NCBI RefSeq assembly: GCF_001570925.1
Contig: NZ_BCSP01000002.1
Span: forward strand, 186,001-250,000
DNA from: [Zimmermannella] bifida NBRC 103089
Lineage (GTDB): Bacteria; Actinomycetota; Actinomycetes; Actinomycetales; Microbacteriaceae
DNA: 64,000 bases
Direction: 5' to 3'
The position numbers were made by a program, and so were the translations under genes. This document shows positions 45,862-55,354 of the stretch, piece by piece. Below the pieces are notes generated by a model. It saw only the letters and a program-made list of their open reading frames with translations, did not search any database and was not told where the DNA came from. Each line of letters starts with the position of its first letter. The stretch's first letter is position 1.

Positions 45862-46575
45862 ATGTTGCACCAGAATCCTCACGGACAGGCCAGCGCGCGC
45901 CATCCGTCTCAATCGACGCCGCATACTGATGTGCACGAATCGGTCGCCTCGGCAGCGAGCGCCGTGCGTTGGACGACGTTCGGCACCACCGCGGCTGTCG
46001 CGGTGGCCGTGCTTGCCGGTTGCACTTATGTTCCGGGCGCGGCCGGACCAACAAGTTCTGGACTCGTGCCGCAAGCCACCGTGAGTCCCACTGACGCGCC
46101 TACGCCGGATCCGTTCGGCGGAGTGGTGCATCCAAGCGGTGCGCCGATGACACCTCCGCAGCCAATCGAAGACAATCGTGAATCCGAAATGGTGAAGCTT
46201 CGCGTTGGCGACGAGGACTATGGCGAACTTGACTGGCAGGTGAGCTGCTCCGGCATTACCGAAGGCAGCATTTCCATCATCGCCACCGCCAAAGATGGCG
46301 AGCACTCGTTCACGCTCGTGATGCTCGGCAACCCGGATGAACTCAGTTCGTTCACGTTCACTTCGGGCCGTAGAGGCGAGGGCCTGCAAGCGAAGAGCGG
46401 GCTGACAGTAACTCCCGGCACGAAGCAGGGCAATGGTTCACTGATCGTCGACGGCGGGACGTTGAAATCCAACGGTGCCGGTGTGGCGTATGGGCCGGAT
46501 ATTGAGGCCAGCAACGGTAAGACAAACACGACAACGAAGTACGAGACCGAGCTGTACTGCCAGCTTGACCGCTAG
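45862..46575 (+). CDS. lipoprotein with an LpqH-like C-terminal domain (copy 1)
   Basis: A hydrophobic helix ending in VLAGC marks a lipoprotein. The mature part begins with a Pro/Thr/Ser linker and ends in a beta-rich domain: GELDWQVSCSGITEGSISIIA ... TKYETELYC, with one Cys near each end, as in the mycobacterial 19-kDa antigen (LpqH) fold. It shares this domain with the next gene. ATG 45862 is chosen because of the upstream GGGCGGGA; a GTG at 45963 would place the signal peptide right at the N-terminus and is an alternative. Confidence 0.65.
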   Translation: MLHQNPHGQASARHPSQSTPHTDVHESVASAASAVRWTTFGTTAAVAVAVLAGCTYVPGAAGPTSSGLVPQATVSPTDAPTPDPFGGVVHPSGAPMTPPQPIEDNRESEMVKLRVGDEDYGELDWQVSCSGITEGSISIIATAKDGEHSFTLVMLGNPDELSSFTFTSGRRGEGLQAKSGLTVTPGTKQGNGSLIVDGGTLKSNGAGVAYGPDIEASNGKTNTTTKYETELYCQLDR

Positions 46576-46722
46576 CAGTGCCTCGGCCTGATGCCTAGAC
46601 AACGCGTCTCCACCCGAAGAGTGGGAAAACATGCATCTGCAGGGCGATTAAATTCGCGTATTCGAGCAATAGCATTCGGATATATTCAATTCGTTGTGTC
46701 CTCACGCCGAGAAAGGTTGCTC

Positions 46723-47370
46723 ATGGCGAAAATTCACCCGCTGCTCAAGGCCGCATCAATCATCGCACTCGTTCCAGTTGCACTCACCGGTATTTCCGGA
46801 TGCGCCAGCGATGAGCCGTCAGCGCCAAAGAAGGAGCGCAAGAAGGACAACGGCGACGGTGGCGGTGGCGGCCTGCCATTTGGTTTCGGCGACGGCAGCG
46901 GCGGCGGCAGCGGCGGCGGCACCCCTCCTACCAGCGATAGTCCGTACGGCGGTGGCGGTGGATCGACCACCAGTCCAGGCGGTAGCGGCGGTAGCGGCGG
47001 CAGCGGCGGTAGTGGCGGTAGTGGCGGCGGCAATGACGTCGTCCGCTTCGGAACGCACGATCTGTCGAACATCAACTGGACCATCACCTGCATCACTGGC
47101 GATAGCGCCATGGTGTCGGGCAATGACGGTACCTACGACATTGAAGCGCCATCGTTTTACGTCCTGTTTGACAAGGACAAGCCGAGCTCGATCTCGATCT
47201 CGTCGGGCGGCCCGATCGGTAAGTCCGACTCGCTCTACTGGTCGAGCTCGGACGGTCAGGCAACCGTATCGTTTGACGGCAAGACCCTGACCGCGTCGGG
47301 CAAGGGCGCGATGAACTTTGCCGACACGGTAGATTTCGAACTCAAGGCCACTTGCGACACCACCATCTAG
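46723..47370 (+). CDS. lipoprotein with Gly/Ser linker and LpqH-like domain (copy 2)
   Basis: A 215-aa lipoprotein: signal peptide ends in ISGC. A Lys-rich segment and about 55 residues of almost pure Gly/Ser (with Pro and Thr) follow, then a C-terminal domain beginning NINWTITCITGDSAMVSG and ending LKATC, paralogous to copy 1. The linker is coded by imperfect GGCGGTAGC repeats, so its length may vary between strains. AAAGG precedes ATG 46723. The role of the pair is unknown; LpqH-like proteins are surface antigens. Confidence 0.72.
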   Translation: MAKIHPLLKAASIIALVPVALTGISGCASDEPSAPKKERKKDNGDGGGGGLPFGFGDGSGGGSGGGTPPTSDSPYGGGGGSTTSPGGSGGSGGSGGSGGSGGGNDVVRFGTHDLSNINWTITCITGDSAMVSGNDGTYDIEAPSFYVLFDKDKPSSISISSGGPIGKSDSLYWSSSDGQATVSFDGKTLTASGKGAMNFADTVDFELKATCDTTI

Positions 47371-47391
47371 GTCGGTTGGGTCGCTAGATTT

Positions 47392-47430
47392 AATGAGGCC
47401 GGTACCCCGAAACGGGGTACCGGCCTCATT
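47392..47430. terminator. 18-bp bidirectional terminator
   Basis: A perfect 18-bp stem with an AAA loop (47410-47412) and A/T ends, placed between convergent genes (lipoprotein on the left, valS partner on the right). Confidence 0.93.
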
Positions 47431-47492
47431 GGTATTTGGACGCGATGCCGTGTAGCGGTGAGCCGCCAATGCGGCGTGGGTTGGCGCGGAAG

Positions 47493-47753
47493 CTAACCCG
47501 CCAACCAACCGTCATCGTCATCGTCGTCACCCGGCAGCTGCGGGGTGGATGCGGTGCGGACGGTACCGGATGCATCCACCGTCACCGAGATGCCAGAGTC
47601 TGCCGTCACCACCGGTCGGCCCTCAAGCCAGGTTAGCGTCCACCATTGGGGCGCCGACGTTTCGCGCTCGACCTGCAGCAGCGCATCGCGCACTGCTGCA
47701 GGTAACGATTGCGGGGCCGGAGTGCCGAACGGCCAGCGGGTGCCGATCTGCAC
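47493..47753 (-). CDS. 86-aa hypothetical protein coupled to valS
   Basis: GTG at 47753 lies 1 bp after the valS stop, so it is probably translated by reinitiation. The frame extends upstream into valS, but that part is antisense-free overlap without a start site. The product has Trp-rich strands (QWWTLTWLEGRPVV) and ends in an Asp6 run, GWLAG. No family recognised; close coupling to valS is the only clue. Confidence 0.6.
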   Translation of the reverse strand: MQIGTRWPFGTPAPQSLPAAVRDALLQVERETSAPQWWTLTWLEGRPVVTADSGISVTVDASGTVRTASTPQLPGDDDDDDGWLAG

Positions 47754-47754
47754 G

Positions 47755-50349
47755 CTAGGCCTGCTTCGGTTCCTTGACCGGAGGCTCGCCGAGCTCCGAT
47801 TCAGTAACGGCGAGCTGGTCACCGGCAACGATCGTGAGCGACTGGATGCGGCCAACGGCGCGCAGGTCGTCGGCGACGGCTTCCAGAAGCGGCTGCGTTT
47901 CGGCAGGTGCGGCTACCGTGACCTGAATCAGCGGCGTCTTCTGCGAGACCTTGGCCTCGGTCTTGACACCGCGAATGATGGTCAGCGCCGACGATGCAAC
48001 AGCGAGCGCGTTCGCGTCGCCATCGGCCGGAATCTCCTCGACCGTCGGCCATGCGGCTTCGTGCACCGAACCCTGCTGCCACCACGACCACACCTCTTCG
48101 GTTGCGAACGGGATGAACGGGGCGAACAGGCGTGCGAGCACGTTTGCAGCCAGGCGCATCGCGGCAACGGCCGAGGCGCGGCCCGCGGCATCGTCGCTGT
48201 ATGCGCGTTCCTTCACCAGCTCGAGGTAGTCGTCACAGAACGTCCAGAAGAACGACTCCGAGACCTCCAGCGCGCGAGCGTGGTTGTACTCGTCGAACGC
48301 GGCAGTGGCCTGCGCCACAACGTCGCGGAGTGCCGCGAGCATCGCCCGGTCAAGCGGGTTGGTAATCGCCGCAGTTTCGGCGCCGGTGGCATCGAAACCG
48401 AGCACGAGCTTGGTGGCGTTCAGGACCTTGATCGCCAGGCGGCGACCGATCTTGATCTGCGTCGGACGCTGCGGGTCAAACGCGGCGTCGGTACCCAGAC
48501 GGCTCGATGCGGCCCAGTAGCGAACCGCGTCCGATCCGTGCTGGTCGAGCAGACCGACAGGGGTCACCACATTGCCCTTCGACTTCGACATCTTCTTGCG
48601 GTCTGGGTCGACGATGAAGCCCGAAATCGTGGCGTTCTTCCACGGCCGCTTGCCTTCTTCGAGCTGGCTACGCAGCAGCGTCGAGAACAGCCAGGTGCGG
48701 ATGATGTCCTGACCCTGCGGGCGAACATCGAACGGGTACACGAGGTCGAAAAGCTCCGGGTCGCGTTCCCAACCACCGGCAAGCTGCGGGGTGAGCGACG
48801 AAGTCATCCACGTGTCCATGACGTCGAGTTCGCCTTCGAAACCGCCCGCCTGGCCGCGCTGCGACTCGTCAAACCCGGCCGGTGCATCCGACGACGGGTC
48901 GACCGGCAGCTGTGCCTCGGTCGGGATGATGGGAGAGTCGTACTGCGTGACACCCTTGGCATCGATCGGATACCAGACGGGGATCGGCACACCGAAGTAG
49001 CGCTGACGCGAAATCAGCCAGTCGCCGGCAAGGCCCTTGACCCAGTTTTCGTAGCGCACGCGCATGAAGTCGGGCCAGAACTGCAGCTCTTCACCGCGCT
49101 TGAGCAGCTCGGCACGCAGGTCTTCGTTGTTGGCACCGTTGCGGACGTACCACTGTCGGGTTGACACGATCTCGAGCGGCTTGTCGCCCTTCTCAAAGAA
49201 CTTCACCGGGTGCGAAATCTTGCGCGGCTCCTCGAGCAGCTCACCCGATGCTTGCAGTGCATCCACAACGATCTTCTTCGCCGAGAACACCGTCTTGCCG
49301 ACCATTTCGGCGAAGAGTGCCGAACCGGTTTCGCTGGTGATGACCTCGGGCTTCTCCGCCAGGATGCGGCCGTCTTCGCCCAGGATCGAGCGGTTCGGCA
49401 GGCGCAGCTCGCGCCACCAGATCACGTCGGTGACGTCACCGAACGTACAGATCATGGCGATACCCGAGCCCTTGTCAGGCTGGGCGAGTGGGTGCGCGAG
49501 TACGGGGACTTCAACGTCAAACAGTGGCGTGCGCACGGTGGTGCCGAACAGCGGCTGGTAGCGCTCGTCGTCTGGATGCGCGACCAGGGCCACGCAGGCA
49601 GGGAGCAGCTCCGGGCGGGTGGTTTCGATGACCACATCACCATCGGGCCCGTGGAAAGCGACCTTGTGGTACGCACCTGGCTGCTCGCGGTCTTCGAGCT
49701 CTGCTTGGGCAACCGCGGTGCGGAACGTGACGTCCCACAGCGTTGGAGCCATGTCCTGGTAGGCCTCGCCGCGCGCGTAGTTGCGCACGAACGCAAGCTG
49801 GGATGCACGACGCGAGTTGTCGTCGATGGTGCGGTAGGTCTGTGTCCAGTCGACCGAGAGGCCGAGCTGGCGCCACAGCGCTTCGAAGGCACGCTCGTCT
49901 TCTTCCGAAAGCTTCAGACACAGCTCGATGAAGTTCTCGCGCGAAATTGGCTGCTGGTCGGCTGCCTTGATCGACTTGCCATCGCCGCCCTCGTGCGGGG
50001 GTACGAAATCTTCGACGTAGGGGAGGGTTGGGTCGCAGCGCACGCCGTAGTAGTTCTGGACGCGGCGTTCGGTGGGCAGGCCGTTGTCGTCCCAGCCCAT
50101 TGGGTAGAAGACATGCTTACCAAGCATGCGCTGGTAGCGGGCCACGACATCGGTGTGCGTGTACGAGAACACGTGGCCGATATGCAGCGAACCGGATGCG
50201 GTTGGCGGGGGAGTGTCTACCGAGTAGACGTTCTCGCGGGTCGCGCCGTCGCGGCGGAACGCGTAGGTGCCTTGAGCTTCCCACGATTCACCCCACTTCG
50301 ACTCGAGTCCTTCAAGGGCCGGGCGGTCCGGGATGTTGGCGGTGGTCAT
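47755..50349 (-). CDS. valS: valyl-tRNA synthetase
   Basis: An 864-aa class I synthetase charging tRNA-Val. The HIGH motif is in PPPTASGSLHIGHVFSYTH, KMSKS in DRKKMSKSKGNVV, and the large editing domain lies between. The PPPTASGSLH opening is the actinobacterial/archaeal-type variant. The usual C-terminal coiled coil is short. AAAGGTAG precedes the ATG. Confidence 0.97.
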   Translation of the reverse strand: MTTANIPDRPALEGLESKWGESWEAQGTYAFRRDGATRENVYSVDTPPPTASGSLHIGHVFSYTHTDVVARYQRMLGKHVFYPMGWDDNGLPTERRVQNYYGVRCDPTLPYVEDFVPPHEGGDGKSIKAADQQPISRENFIELCLKLSEEDERAFEALWRQLGLSVDWTQTYRTIDDNSRRASQLAFVRNYARGEAYQDMAPTLWDVTFRTAVAQAELEDREQPGAYHKVAFHGPDGDVVIETTRPELLPACVALVAHPDDERYQPLFGTTVRTPLFDVEVPVLAHPLAQPDKGSGIAMICTFGDVTDVIWWRELRLPNRSILGEDGRILAEKPEVITSETGSALFAEMVGKTVFSAKKIVVDALQASGELLEEPRKISHPVKFFEKGDKPLEIVSTRQWYVRNGANNEDLRAELLKRGEELQFWPDFMRVRYENWVKGLAGDWLISRQRYFGVPIPVWYPIDAKGVTQYDSPIIPTEAQLPVDPSSDAPAGFDESQRGQAGGFEGELDVMDTWMTSSLTPQLAGGWERDPELFDLVYPFDVRPQGQDIIRTWLFSTLLRSQLEEGKRPWKNATISGFIVDPDRKKMSKSKGNVVTPVGLLDQHGSDAVRYWAASSRLGTDAAFDPQRPTQIKIGRRLAIKVLNATKLVLGFDATGAETAAITNPLDRAMLAALRDVVAQATAAFDEYNHARALEVSESFFWTFCDDYLELVKERAYSDDAAGRASAVAAMRLAANVLARLFAPFIPFATEEVWSWWQQGSVHEAAWPTVEEIPADGDANALAVASSALTIIRGVKTEAKVSQKTPLIQVTVAAPAETQPLLEAVADDLRAVGRIQSLTIVAGDQLAVTESELGEPPVKEPKQA

Positions 50350-50486
50350 CGCTACCTTTCGCTATGAGCGGCACCGAGTCATGAGGTGCCTTATCTACAC
50401 CCTCGAAAGATACCCGATTACGCGGGGTATTTCAGGATGCGGTTCGGTTGCTTCGCGCAGGCCTGTCGCCGATCTACGCTTGAGGA

Positions 50487-51953
50487 GTGACCAAAACGAA
50501 ACCCGCACCTGAATCGTCAAGCAAGCCCGCCGCATCCGTGCCGGCACTACTGGAACGGTGGTTTCACCTCAGCGAGCGTGGCACGACGGTTGGCCGTGAG
50601 GTGCGCGGGGGACTTGTGACGTTCGTCACGATCTCGTACATCCTCATCCTGAACCCACTGATTCTCGGCGGTGAAGCCTCGGCAGATTTCGCAGGGACTG
50701 CCCTGAACCCGCTGCAGGTTGCGTCATCAACGGCGCTTGCTGCGGGTGTGTTGACATTGCTGTTCGGCGCGATTGCGAACCTGCCGTTTGCCATGGCCGC
50801 AGGGTTGGGGATCAACTCGTACCTCGCGGTCACGATGGTGCATCAGGTCACCTGGCCCGAGGCGATGGGGCTCGTGCTCATCAATGGTGTGGTGATCGTG
50901 TTGCTCGCGGTAACGGGTGCTCGAACGGCAATTTTCAACGCGATTCCGGATGCGCTAAAGACCGCCACGACCGTCGGTATCGGCTTCTTCATTGCGTTCA
51001 TTGGCATGGTGAACGCCGGGTTCGTCACGCGCACACAGGGCGGCCCTCCGGTGCAGCTCGGGCTTGGTGGCTCGATCACCTCGCTGCCAACCGTGCTCTT
51101 TGTAATCACGCTGCTGCTCATGGGCATCCTGATGATTCGACGGGTGCCCGGCGCCATTCTGATTGGCATCGCTGTCGGTACGGTTTTCGCCATCGTGACC
51201 GAAGCCATGCTCGGGCTCGGCCCCGGTGGACCGGAGAACCCGGGCGGTTGGAACCTGACGGTGCCGGCGCTACCCGAACAGATCGTCGCCATGCCCGACT
51301 TCGGGCTGGTCGGTGCGTTCGACCCGTTTGGTGCGTTTGCCCGCATTGGTCCGGCGGCGGCTTCGATGCTGCTGCTGACGCTGGTCTTCATGAACTTCTT
51401 TGATGCGATGGGCGCGATGACGGGCCTTGCGCGCAATGCTGAGTTGGCGGATGAACACGGGGCGTTCCCGCGCATCCGACAGGCGTTCGTCGTCGAGGGT
51501 TTCGGTGCGGTTCTTGGTGGCGCCACTTCGAGCTCATCGAACACGGTGTTCGTTGACTCGGCCTCGGGAATTGGTGAGGGTGCTCGGACGGGCCTGGCCT
51601 CGGTCATTTCTGGTCTGCTGTTCTTGGCCGCGCTCTTCTTCACGCCGCTTGCCGTGATCGTGCCGATGGAAGTCGGTTCGGCTGCGCTGGTGATTGTTGG
51701 AGCCATGATGATGATGCAGGTCGCAAAGATCGACTGGCAGGACCTCGCCGTTGGTTTGCCCGCGTTCCTCTGCATCACCACGATGCCGCTGACGTATTCG
51801 ATCGCCAACGGTATTGGTGTGGGGTTCTTGTCCTGGGTGATCATCCACGCCGCCACGGGACGCGGCCGCAAGATTCACTGGCTGCTGTGGCTCGTGAGTG
51901 CTGGATTTGCGCTGTACTTCGCGCGGGCTGGTGTCGAAGCGCTGTTTGCGTAG
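50487..51953 (+). CDS. NCS2-family purine permease (AzgA/guanine-hypoxanthine type)
   Basis: A 488-aa membrane protein with about 13 helices. Family blocks: REVRGGLVTFVTISYILILNPLIL, AMAAGLGINSYLAVTMVHQ and GFGAVLGGATSSSSNTVFVDSASGIGEGARTGLASV, the last being the nucleobase-binding loop. It imports adenine, guanine or hypoxanthine with protons. Start GTG 50487 preceded by GAGGA. It is divergent from valS. Confidence 0.93.
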   Translation: MTKTKPAPESSSKPAASVPALLERWFHLSERGTTVGREVRGGLVTFVTISYILILNPLILGGEASADFAGTALNPLQVASSTALAAGVLTLLFGAIANLPFAMAAGLGINSYLAVTMVHQVTWPEAMGLVLINGVVIVLLAVTGARTAIFNAIPDALKTATTVGIGFFIAFIGMVNAGFVTRTQGGPPVQLGLGGSITSLPTVLFVITLLLMGILMIRRVPGAILIGIAVGTVFAIVTEAMLGLGPGGPENPGGWNLTVPALPEQIVAMPDFGLVGAFDPFGAFARIGPAAASMLLLTLVFMNFFDAMGAMTGLARNAELADEHGAFPRIRQAFVVEGFGAVLGGATSSSSNTVFVDSASGIGEGARTGLASVISGLLFLAALFFTPLAVIVPMEVGSAALVIVGAMMMMQVAKIDWQDLAVGLPAFLCITTMPLTYSIANGIGVGFLSWVIIHAATGRGRKIHWLLWLVSAGFALYFARAGVEALFA

Positions 51954-52252
51954 ACACGGTGTTGCCGCGGCGTCGTTTGGCTCATCATTTCTTGGCGTAT
52001 CGACCGGAATTGGTTCCGAAACGGGCAGATTGATGAGTCAGACGACGCGTTCGTGTTTCAACAGTCACAATTTCGGCGTAATTGAGTCGATTTTGGTGAA
52101 GGCTGCCGGCTTTTTGTGACAGCGCGAACCGTGACGGCAAGTACGAATGTGCTGCGACTCATCATTTTCGTGGTTGTTGGTGAAAATCCGGTGAATCACT
52201 TCGTTTTGATGCGTCAGAGCACGCGCAAAATCGCACAAGCCCGGCAAATGAA
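51954..52252. other. intergenic region, nothing recognised
   Basis: About 300 bp between convergent genes. It is more AT-rich than its surroundings and holds only short frames without ribosome sites. No repeat or RNA fold was seen. Confidence 0.5.
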
Positions 52253-52295
52253 CGAAGCGGCTGTGCCGAGCAAACGCTCGAACACAGCCGCTTCG
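52253..52295 (-). terminator. terminator after adhP
   Basis: CGAAGCGGCTGTG (52253-52265) pairs perfectly with 52283-52295; the loop contains a second stem, CGAGC/GCTCG. It lies 54 bp beyond the adhP stop. Confidence 0.85.
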
Positions 52296-52349
52296 TGGTG
52301 ATTGCTACCGGATGCGGTCAGTCAGCATCCGGGTTACCGCAAGGTTCAC

Positions 52350-53366
52350 TTAGCGGTAGTCGATGACCAGACGGCCGTCGATTGCGCCCTTCTTCATTTC
52401 GTCGAAGATGTCATTGATCTCGTCGAGCTTGCGGGTGGCGACGGTTGGCTTGATCTTGCCGCGCGCGAAGAAGTCGAGTGCTTCGACCATGTCCTGGCGG
52501 GTACCAACGATCGAACCGCGGATGGTGAGGCGGTTGAGAACGACCCAGAAGATCTCGACGTCAGTGGCTCCAGGAGGCAGACCAACGAAGACGATGGTGC
52601 CGAGCTTGCGGCACATGGCGATTGCCTGGCCGAATGCCTTCGGGTGTACCGCCGTAACAACGATGCCGTGGGCGCCGCCGCCGGTGATTTCCTTGACCTT
52701 TTCGCCGGGCTCGTCGACAGCCGCGTTGACGACTGCTTCGGCACCGTGCTTCTTGGCGAGCTCGAGCTTGTCTTCGGCAACGTCAACCGCAACAACGCGC
52801 ATGCCCATGGCAACGGCGTACTGCACGGCGATGTGGCCCAGGCCACCGATACCCGAGATGACTACCCAGTCGCCCGGCTTGGCTTCGGTTTCCTTGATGG
52901 CCTTGTAGACGGTGACACCGGCGCAGAGGATCGGTGCAGCCTCGACTGGGTCGACGCCTTCGGGGATGCGCGGTGCGTAGCGGGCGTCAACGAGCATGTA
53001 CTCGCTGAACGAGCCGTTTGCGGTGTAGCCGCCGTTGGTGACCGAGTCGCAGACGGTTTCCCAGCCCTTGCGGCAGTATTCGCACTTGCCGCAGGCACTC
53101 CACAGCCAGGCGTTGCCGACCATGTCGCCGATCTGGAAGTCGTCAACGTTTTCGCCGATTTCTTCGACAACGCCGACACCTTCGTGACCGGGGATAAACG
53201 GAGGTTCTGGGCGAACTGGCCAGTCGCCCTGTGCAGCGTGCAGGTCGGTGTGGCAGACACCGGAGGTTACGAGCTTTACGAGCAGCTGGTTGGGGCCAGG
53301 GACGGGCCGTTCAAACTCGCTGACATCGAGATTGTCGCCGAACTTGCGGACAACGGCAGCCTTCAT
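52350..53366 (-). CDS. adhP: zinc-dependent alcohol dehydrogenase (AdhP type)
   Basis: A 338-aa enzyme oxidising primary alcohols with NAD+. Catalytic zinc ligands lie in SGVCHTDLHAA and GHEGVG, structural zinc in CGKCEYCRKGWETVC (four Cys), and the cofactor site is GIGGLGHIA followed by an acidic residue (VVAVDV), favouring NAD+. Start ATG 53366 with AGGAG upstream; the longer frame is excluded. No divergent regulator is present. Confidence 0.94.
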   Translation of the reverse strand: MKAAVVRKFGDNLDVSEFERPVPGPNQLLVKLVTSGVCHTDLHAAQGDWPVRPEPPFIPGHEGVGVVEEIGENVDDFQIGDMVGNAWLWSACGKCEYCRKGWETVCDSVTNGGYTANGSFSEYMLVDARYAPRIPEGVDPVEAAPILCAGVTVYKAIKETEAKPGDWVVISGIGGLGHIAVQYAVAMGMRVVAVDVAEDKLELAKKHGAEAVVNAAVDEPGEKVKEITGGGAHGIVVTAVHPKAFGQAIAMCRKLGTIVFVGLPPGATDVEIFWVVLNRLTIRGSIVGTRQDMVEALDFFARGKIKPTVATRKLDEINDIFDEMKKGAIDGRLVIDYR

Positions 53367-53533
53367 GGGAGGACTCCTTTGATCGAGCTCTTGACAGCCG
53401 CTGCAACTTCGATGCCACTTGTGTGACCCAACGACCTCGAGCCATCTCCACAACTACCAAGCCATGTTTACAACTATATGCATGCACGCATTGCTTATGT
53501 GTTGCGGATTAGAGTGCCCTAGTTGCCGTTCGA

Positions 53534-53974
53534 CTACGCACCGAGCTTGTCCTGCATCCACACAGGAATGAGCTGTGGCTCACGGGGGAAGCGTTCGAGA
53601 TCGGCTACGTAGGTAGCGTCACCGGGCTTCACCGACCAATTTGGTTCAGTGTCGTAGTCGTAGTTTGTGGTGACCTTGCCCGGACGCATGACGGTGAAGT
53701 ACGAGGTGTACCAGGTGCCCTTGCCGGGCTTGTACATCACCTTGCGCAAGTTCTCCATAGCTTTCACCAGGGGCAGGTGCGAGCCGATATTGCGCGATTC
53801 GCCCGACTCCGTAAACGCCGTCTTGCGGTACTCAGCGTAGTCAGCGAACAGCAGCGCCTCGCAGGTGATGCGCTCGCAGTCGTCCGGTAGCAGTGCCCAA
53901 AGTTCCTTAGCAACCGCGACCATGGCCTCGCGTTCGGCGAGGAGACCGCCCTGAACCTCGTTATTGTCCGACAT
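53534..53974 (-). CDS. YezG/DUF600-like immunity protein
   Basis: A 146-aa protein whose core, KGTWYTSYFTVMRPGKVTT followed by NYDYDTEP, matches the YezG immunity pattern (G-T-W-F/Y...G-K/F...NYDxEP). YezG neutralises the endonuclease toxin YeeF in Bacillus. The gene overlaps the 3' end of the toxin gene by 14 bp, the expected order for toxin then immunity. Assignment is by motif memory without a search; context supports it strongly. Confidence 0.7.
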   Translation of the reverse strand: MSDNNEVQGGLLAEREAMVAVAKELWALLPDDCERITCEALLFADYAEYRKTAFTESGESRNIGSHLPLVKAMENLRKVMYKPGKGTWYTSYFTVMRPGKVTTNYDYDTEPNWSVKPGDATYVADLERFPREPQLIPVWMQDKLGA

Positions 53975-55343
53975 TGTTCATTACCACCTCTACTGGGTCC
54001 TTGCCGTTGACATCGTATTGGACGATGTACTTGGTGGGGACGTTGCTATTGACGCCGGCAGACTTCTGCACGTCTTCCTCGTAAATGTTGCGAATGACCA
54101 CATCGACCTTGTTGTTTGGCGACAGGTCCTTCCATTTCTGCTCGAGCGCGTAGTAATTCTCTACACCCTTGCGTGACTGATTCACATCCACATTTTGCGG
54201 CGTGTAGTTGATCTCCTCACGGATGCCACCGGACATTGCCGCGTTGATGTGGCCACCGTCAAAGTCGAGCACCTTCTTGCCATCAATCGTGAGGTCCGCT
54301 TCGCGGCCTACCGACCCCTGAATGCCCTGGTGACGACCACCCTTGATCTCGTGGCTGATGTCTTCGATCACCGCAAGCTCGGTGCGGCTTTGGCTGTCGG
54401 TCTTGTAGACGACGTTGTCAACGCGGTACGTCGTGTTCGGTGCAGGTTCGCGCAGGTCGTAGTTGAGCGCTGATCCCTCTTCGCGATTGACGTTAGCGTC
54501 AACGTGCGTGACGTTACCGTCCGCATCCGTGTAGTAGTAACCGCGCGACATGTCGCTCTTGGCACCGCCACCCTGATGCACTTCATAGCGGGTGTTCGGT
54601 TCGAGCTTCGTGCCGTCTGGCGGGAACGTCTCGTCCTTACCGAGTTCGCGGTCGAACTTGACTTCCTTGTCCGCCTTAGGCGGGTTCCAGTAGTCCTTCT
54701 CGTTGAGCGGCAGGCTTGGCGCATCACCCGTGGCGGTGCCCGATTCGCCCAGGTCGAACGTTTCTGACATCAGCTGGATCGGTACTTCCTGACCCTTCGC
54801 TGACGTCTCGACGCCCTCACTCGCGGCCACGATGTTGTTGCCGAGCGATGCATCCACCTGATTTGCACTTGTGAGTACCGAGCGCACCATGCTCACTGCC
54901 GTCGCTTGGTCGGCGAGCGCCTTAGTCCAAGCCGGCGTCGATGCGGGCGGGATGCGCATGGAGACCGCCTGCGCGGTCGCGGCGGCGCGTGGTCCCGGCC
55001 CGATCGAAACATTGCCGCTGGTGTCAATAATCAGGCCATTTGCCGTGGCAAACGACTGCGTCTGCGTGACCGCCTGCTGGATGCCGGCGACTGCGGTGGC
55101 TGCGCCACCAAGCGCACTGTTGTAGCCGTTTAGACGGCCGAGCAAGCCGGCCGCTGTGCCGTCGTGGTCGCCAAGGGAGTTGTGTGCTGACGAGGCAGCA
55201 TTGCCTTTCGAGCTGAATCGGCTGCGGGCGCGATCGAGGCCGTCGCGAACATCCGTGAGCTTTTCGGCGCGGTGCGAGACCGTCTGTGCGGCCTCGTTGA
55301 GGGGACCGGCGTCCCAGCGAGTGACGTCTGACCAAGAAACCAT
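53961..55343 (-). CDS. type VII-type polymorphic toxin with C-terminal DNA/RNA endonuclease domain
   Basis: A 460-aa protein in three parts: an N-terminal helical region beginning VSWSDVTRWDAGPLNEAAQ (about 1-180), resembling WXG/LXG-type secretion domains; an acidic linker (about 195-240); and a C-terminal domain (about 245-460) with YEVHQ, YTDADGNVTHVDA, the catalytic-type block DFDGGHINAAMSGG, NYTPQNVDVNQ and YALEQKW. The last blocks match the YeeF/Endonuclea_NS_2 nuclease fold, where the DGGH His is catalytic. It should be exported to kill neighbours. No type VII machinery is encoded in the window. Confidence 0.75.
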   Translation of the reverse strand: MVSWSDVTRWDAGPLNEAAQTVSHRAEKLTDVRDGLDRARSRFSSKGNAASSAHNSLGDHDGTAAGLLGRLNGYNSALGGAATAVAGIQQAVTQTQSFATANGLIIDTSGNVSIGPGPRAAATAQAVSMRIPPASTPAWTKALADQATAVSMVRSVLTSANQVDASLGNNIVAASEGVETSAKGQEVPIQLMSETFDLGESGTATGDAPSLPLNEKDYWNPPKADKEVKFDRELGKDETFPPDGTKLEPNTRYEVHQGGGAKSDMSRGYYYTDADGNVTHVDANVNREEGSALNYDLREPAPNTTYRVDNVVYKTDSQSRTELAVIEDISHEIKGGRHQGIQGSVGREADLTIDGKKVLDFDGGHINAAMSGGIREEINYTPQNVDVNQSRKGVENYYALEQKWKDLSPNNKVDVVIRNIYEEDVQKSAGVNSNVPTKYIVQYDVNGKDPVEVVMNNVGQ

Positions 55344-55354
55344 GATGTTGCGAC

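Noticed and set aside
46860-47036. GGCGGTAGC-type repeats considered as a noncoding satellite
   Set aside because: They stay in frame and encode the Gly/Ser linker of a lipoprotein.
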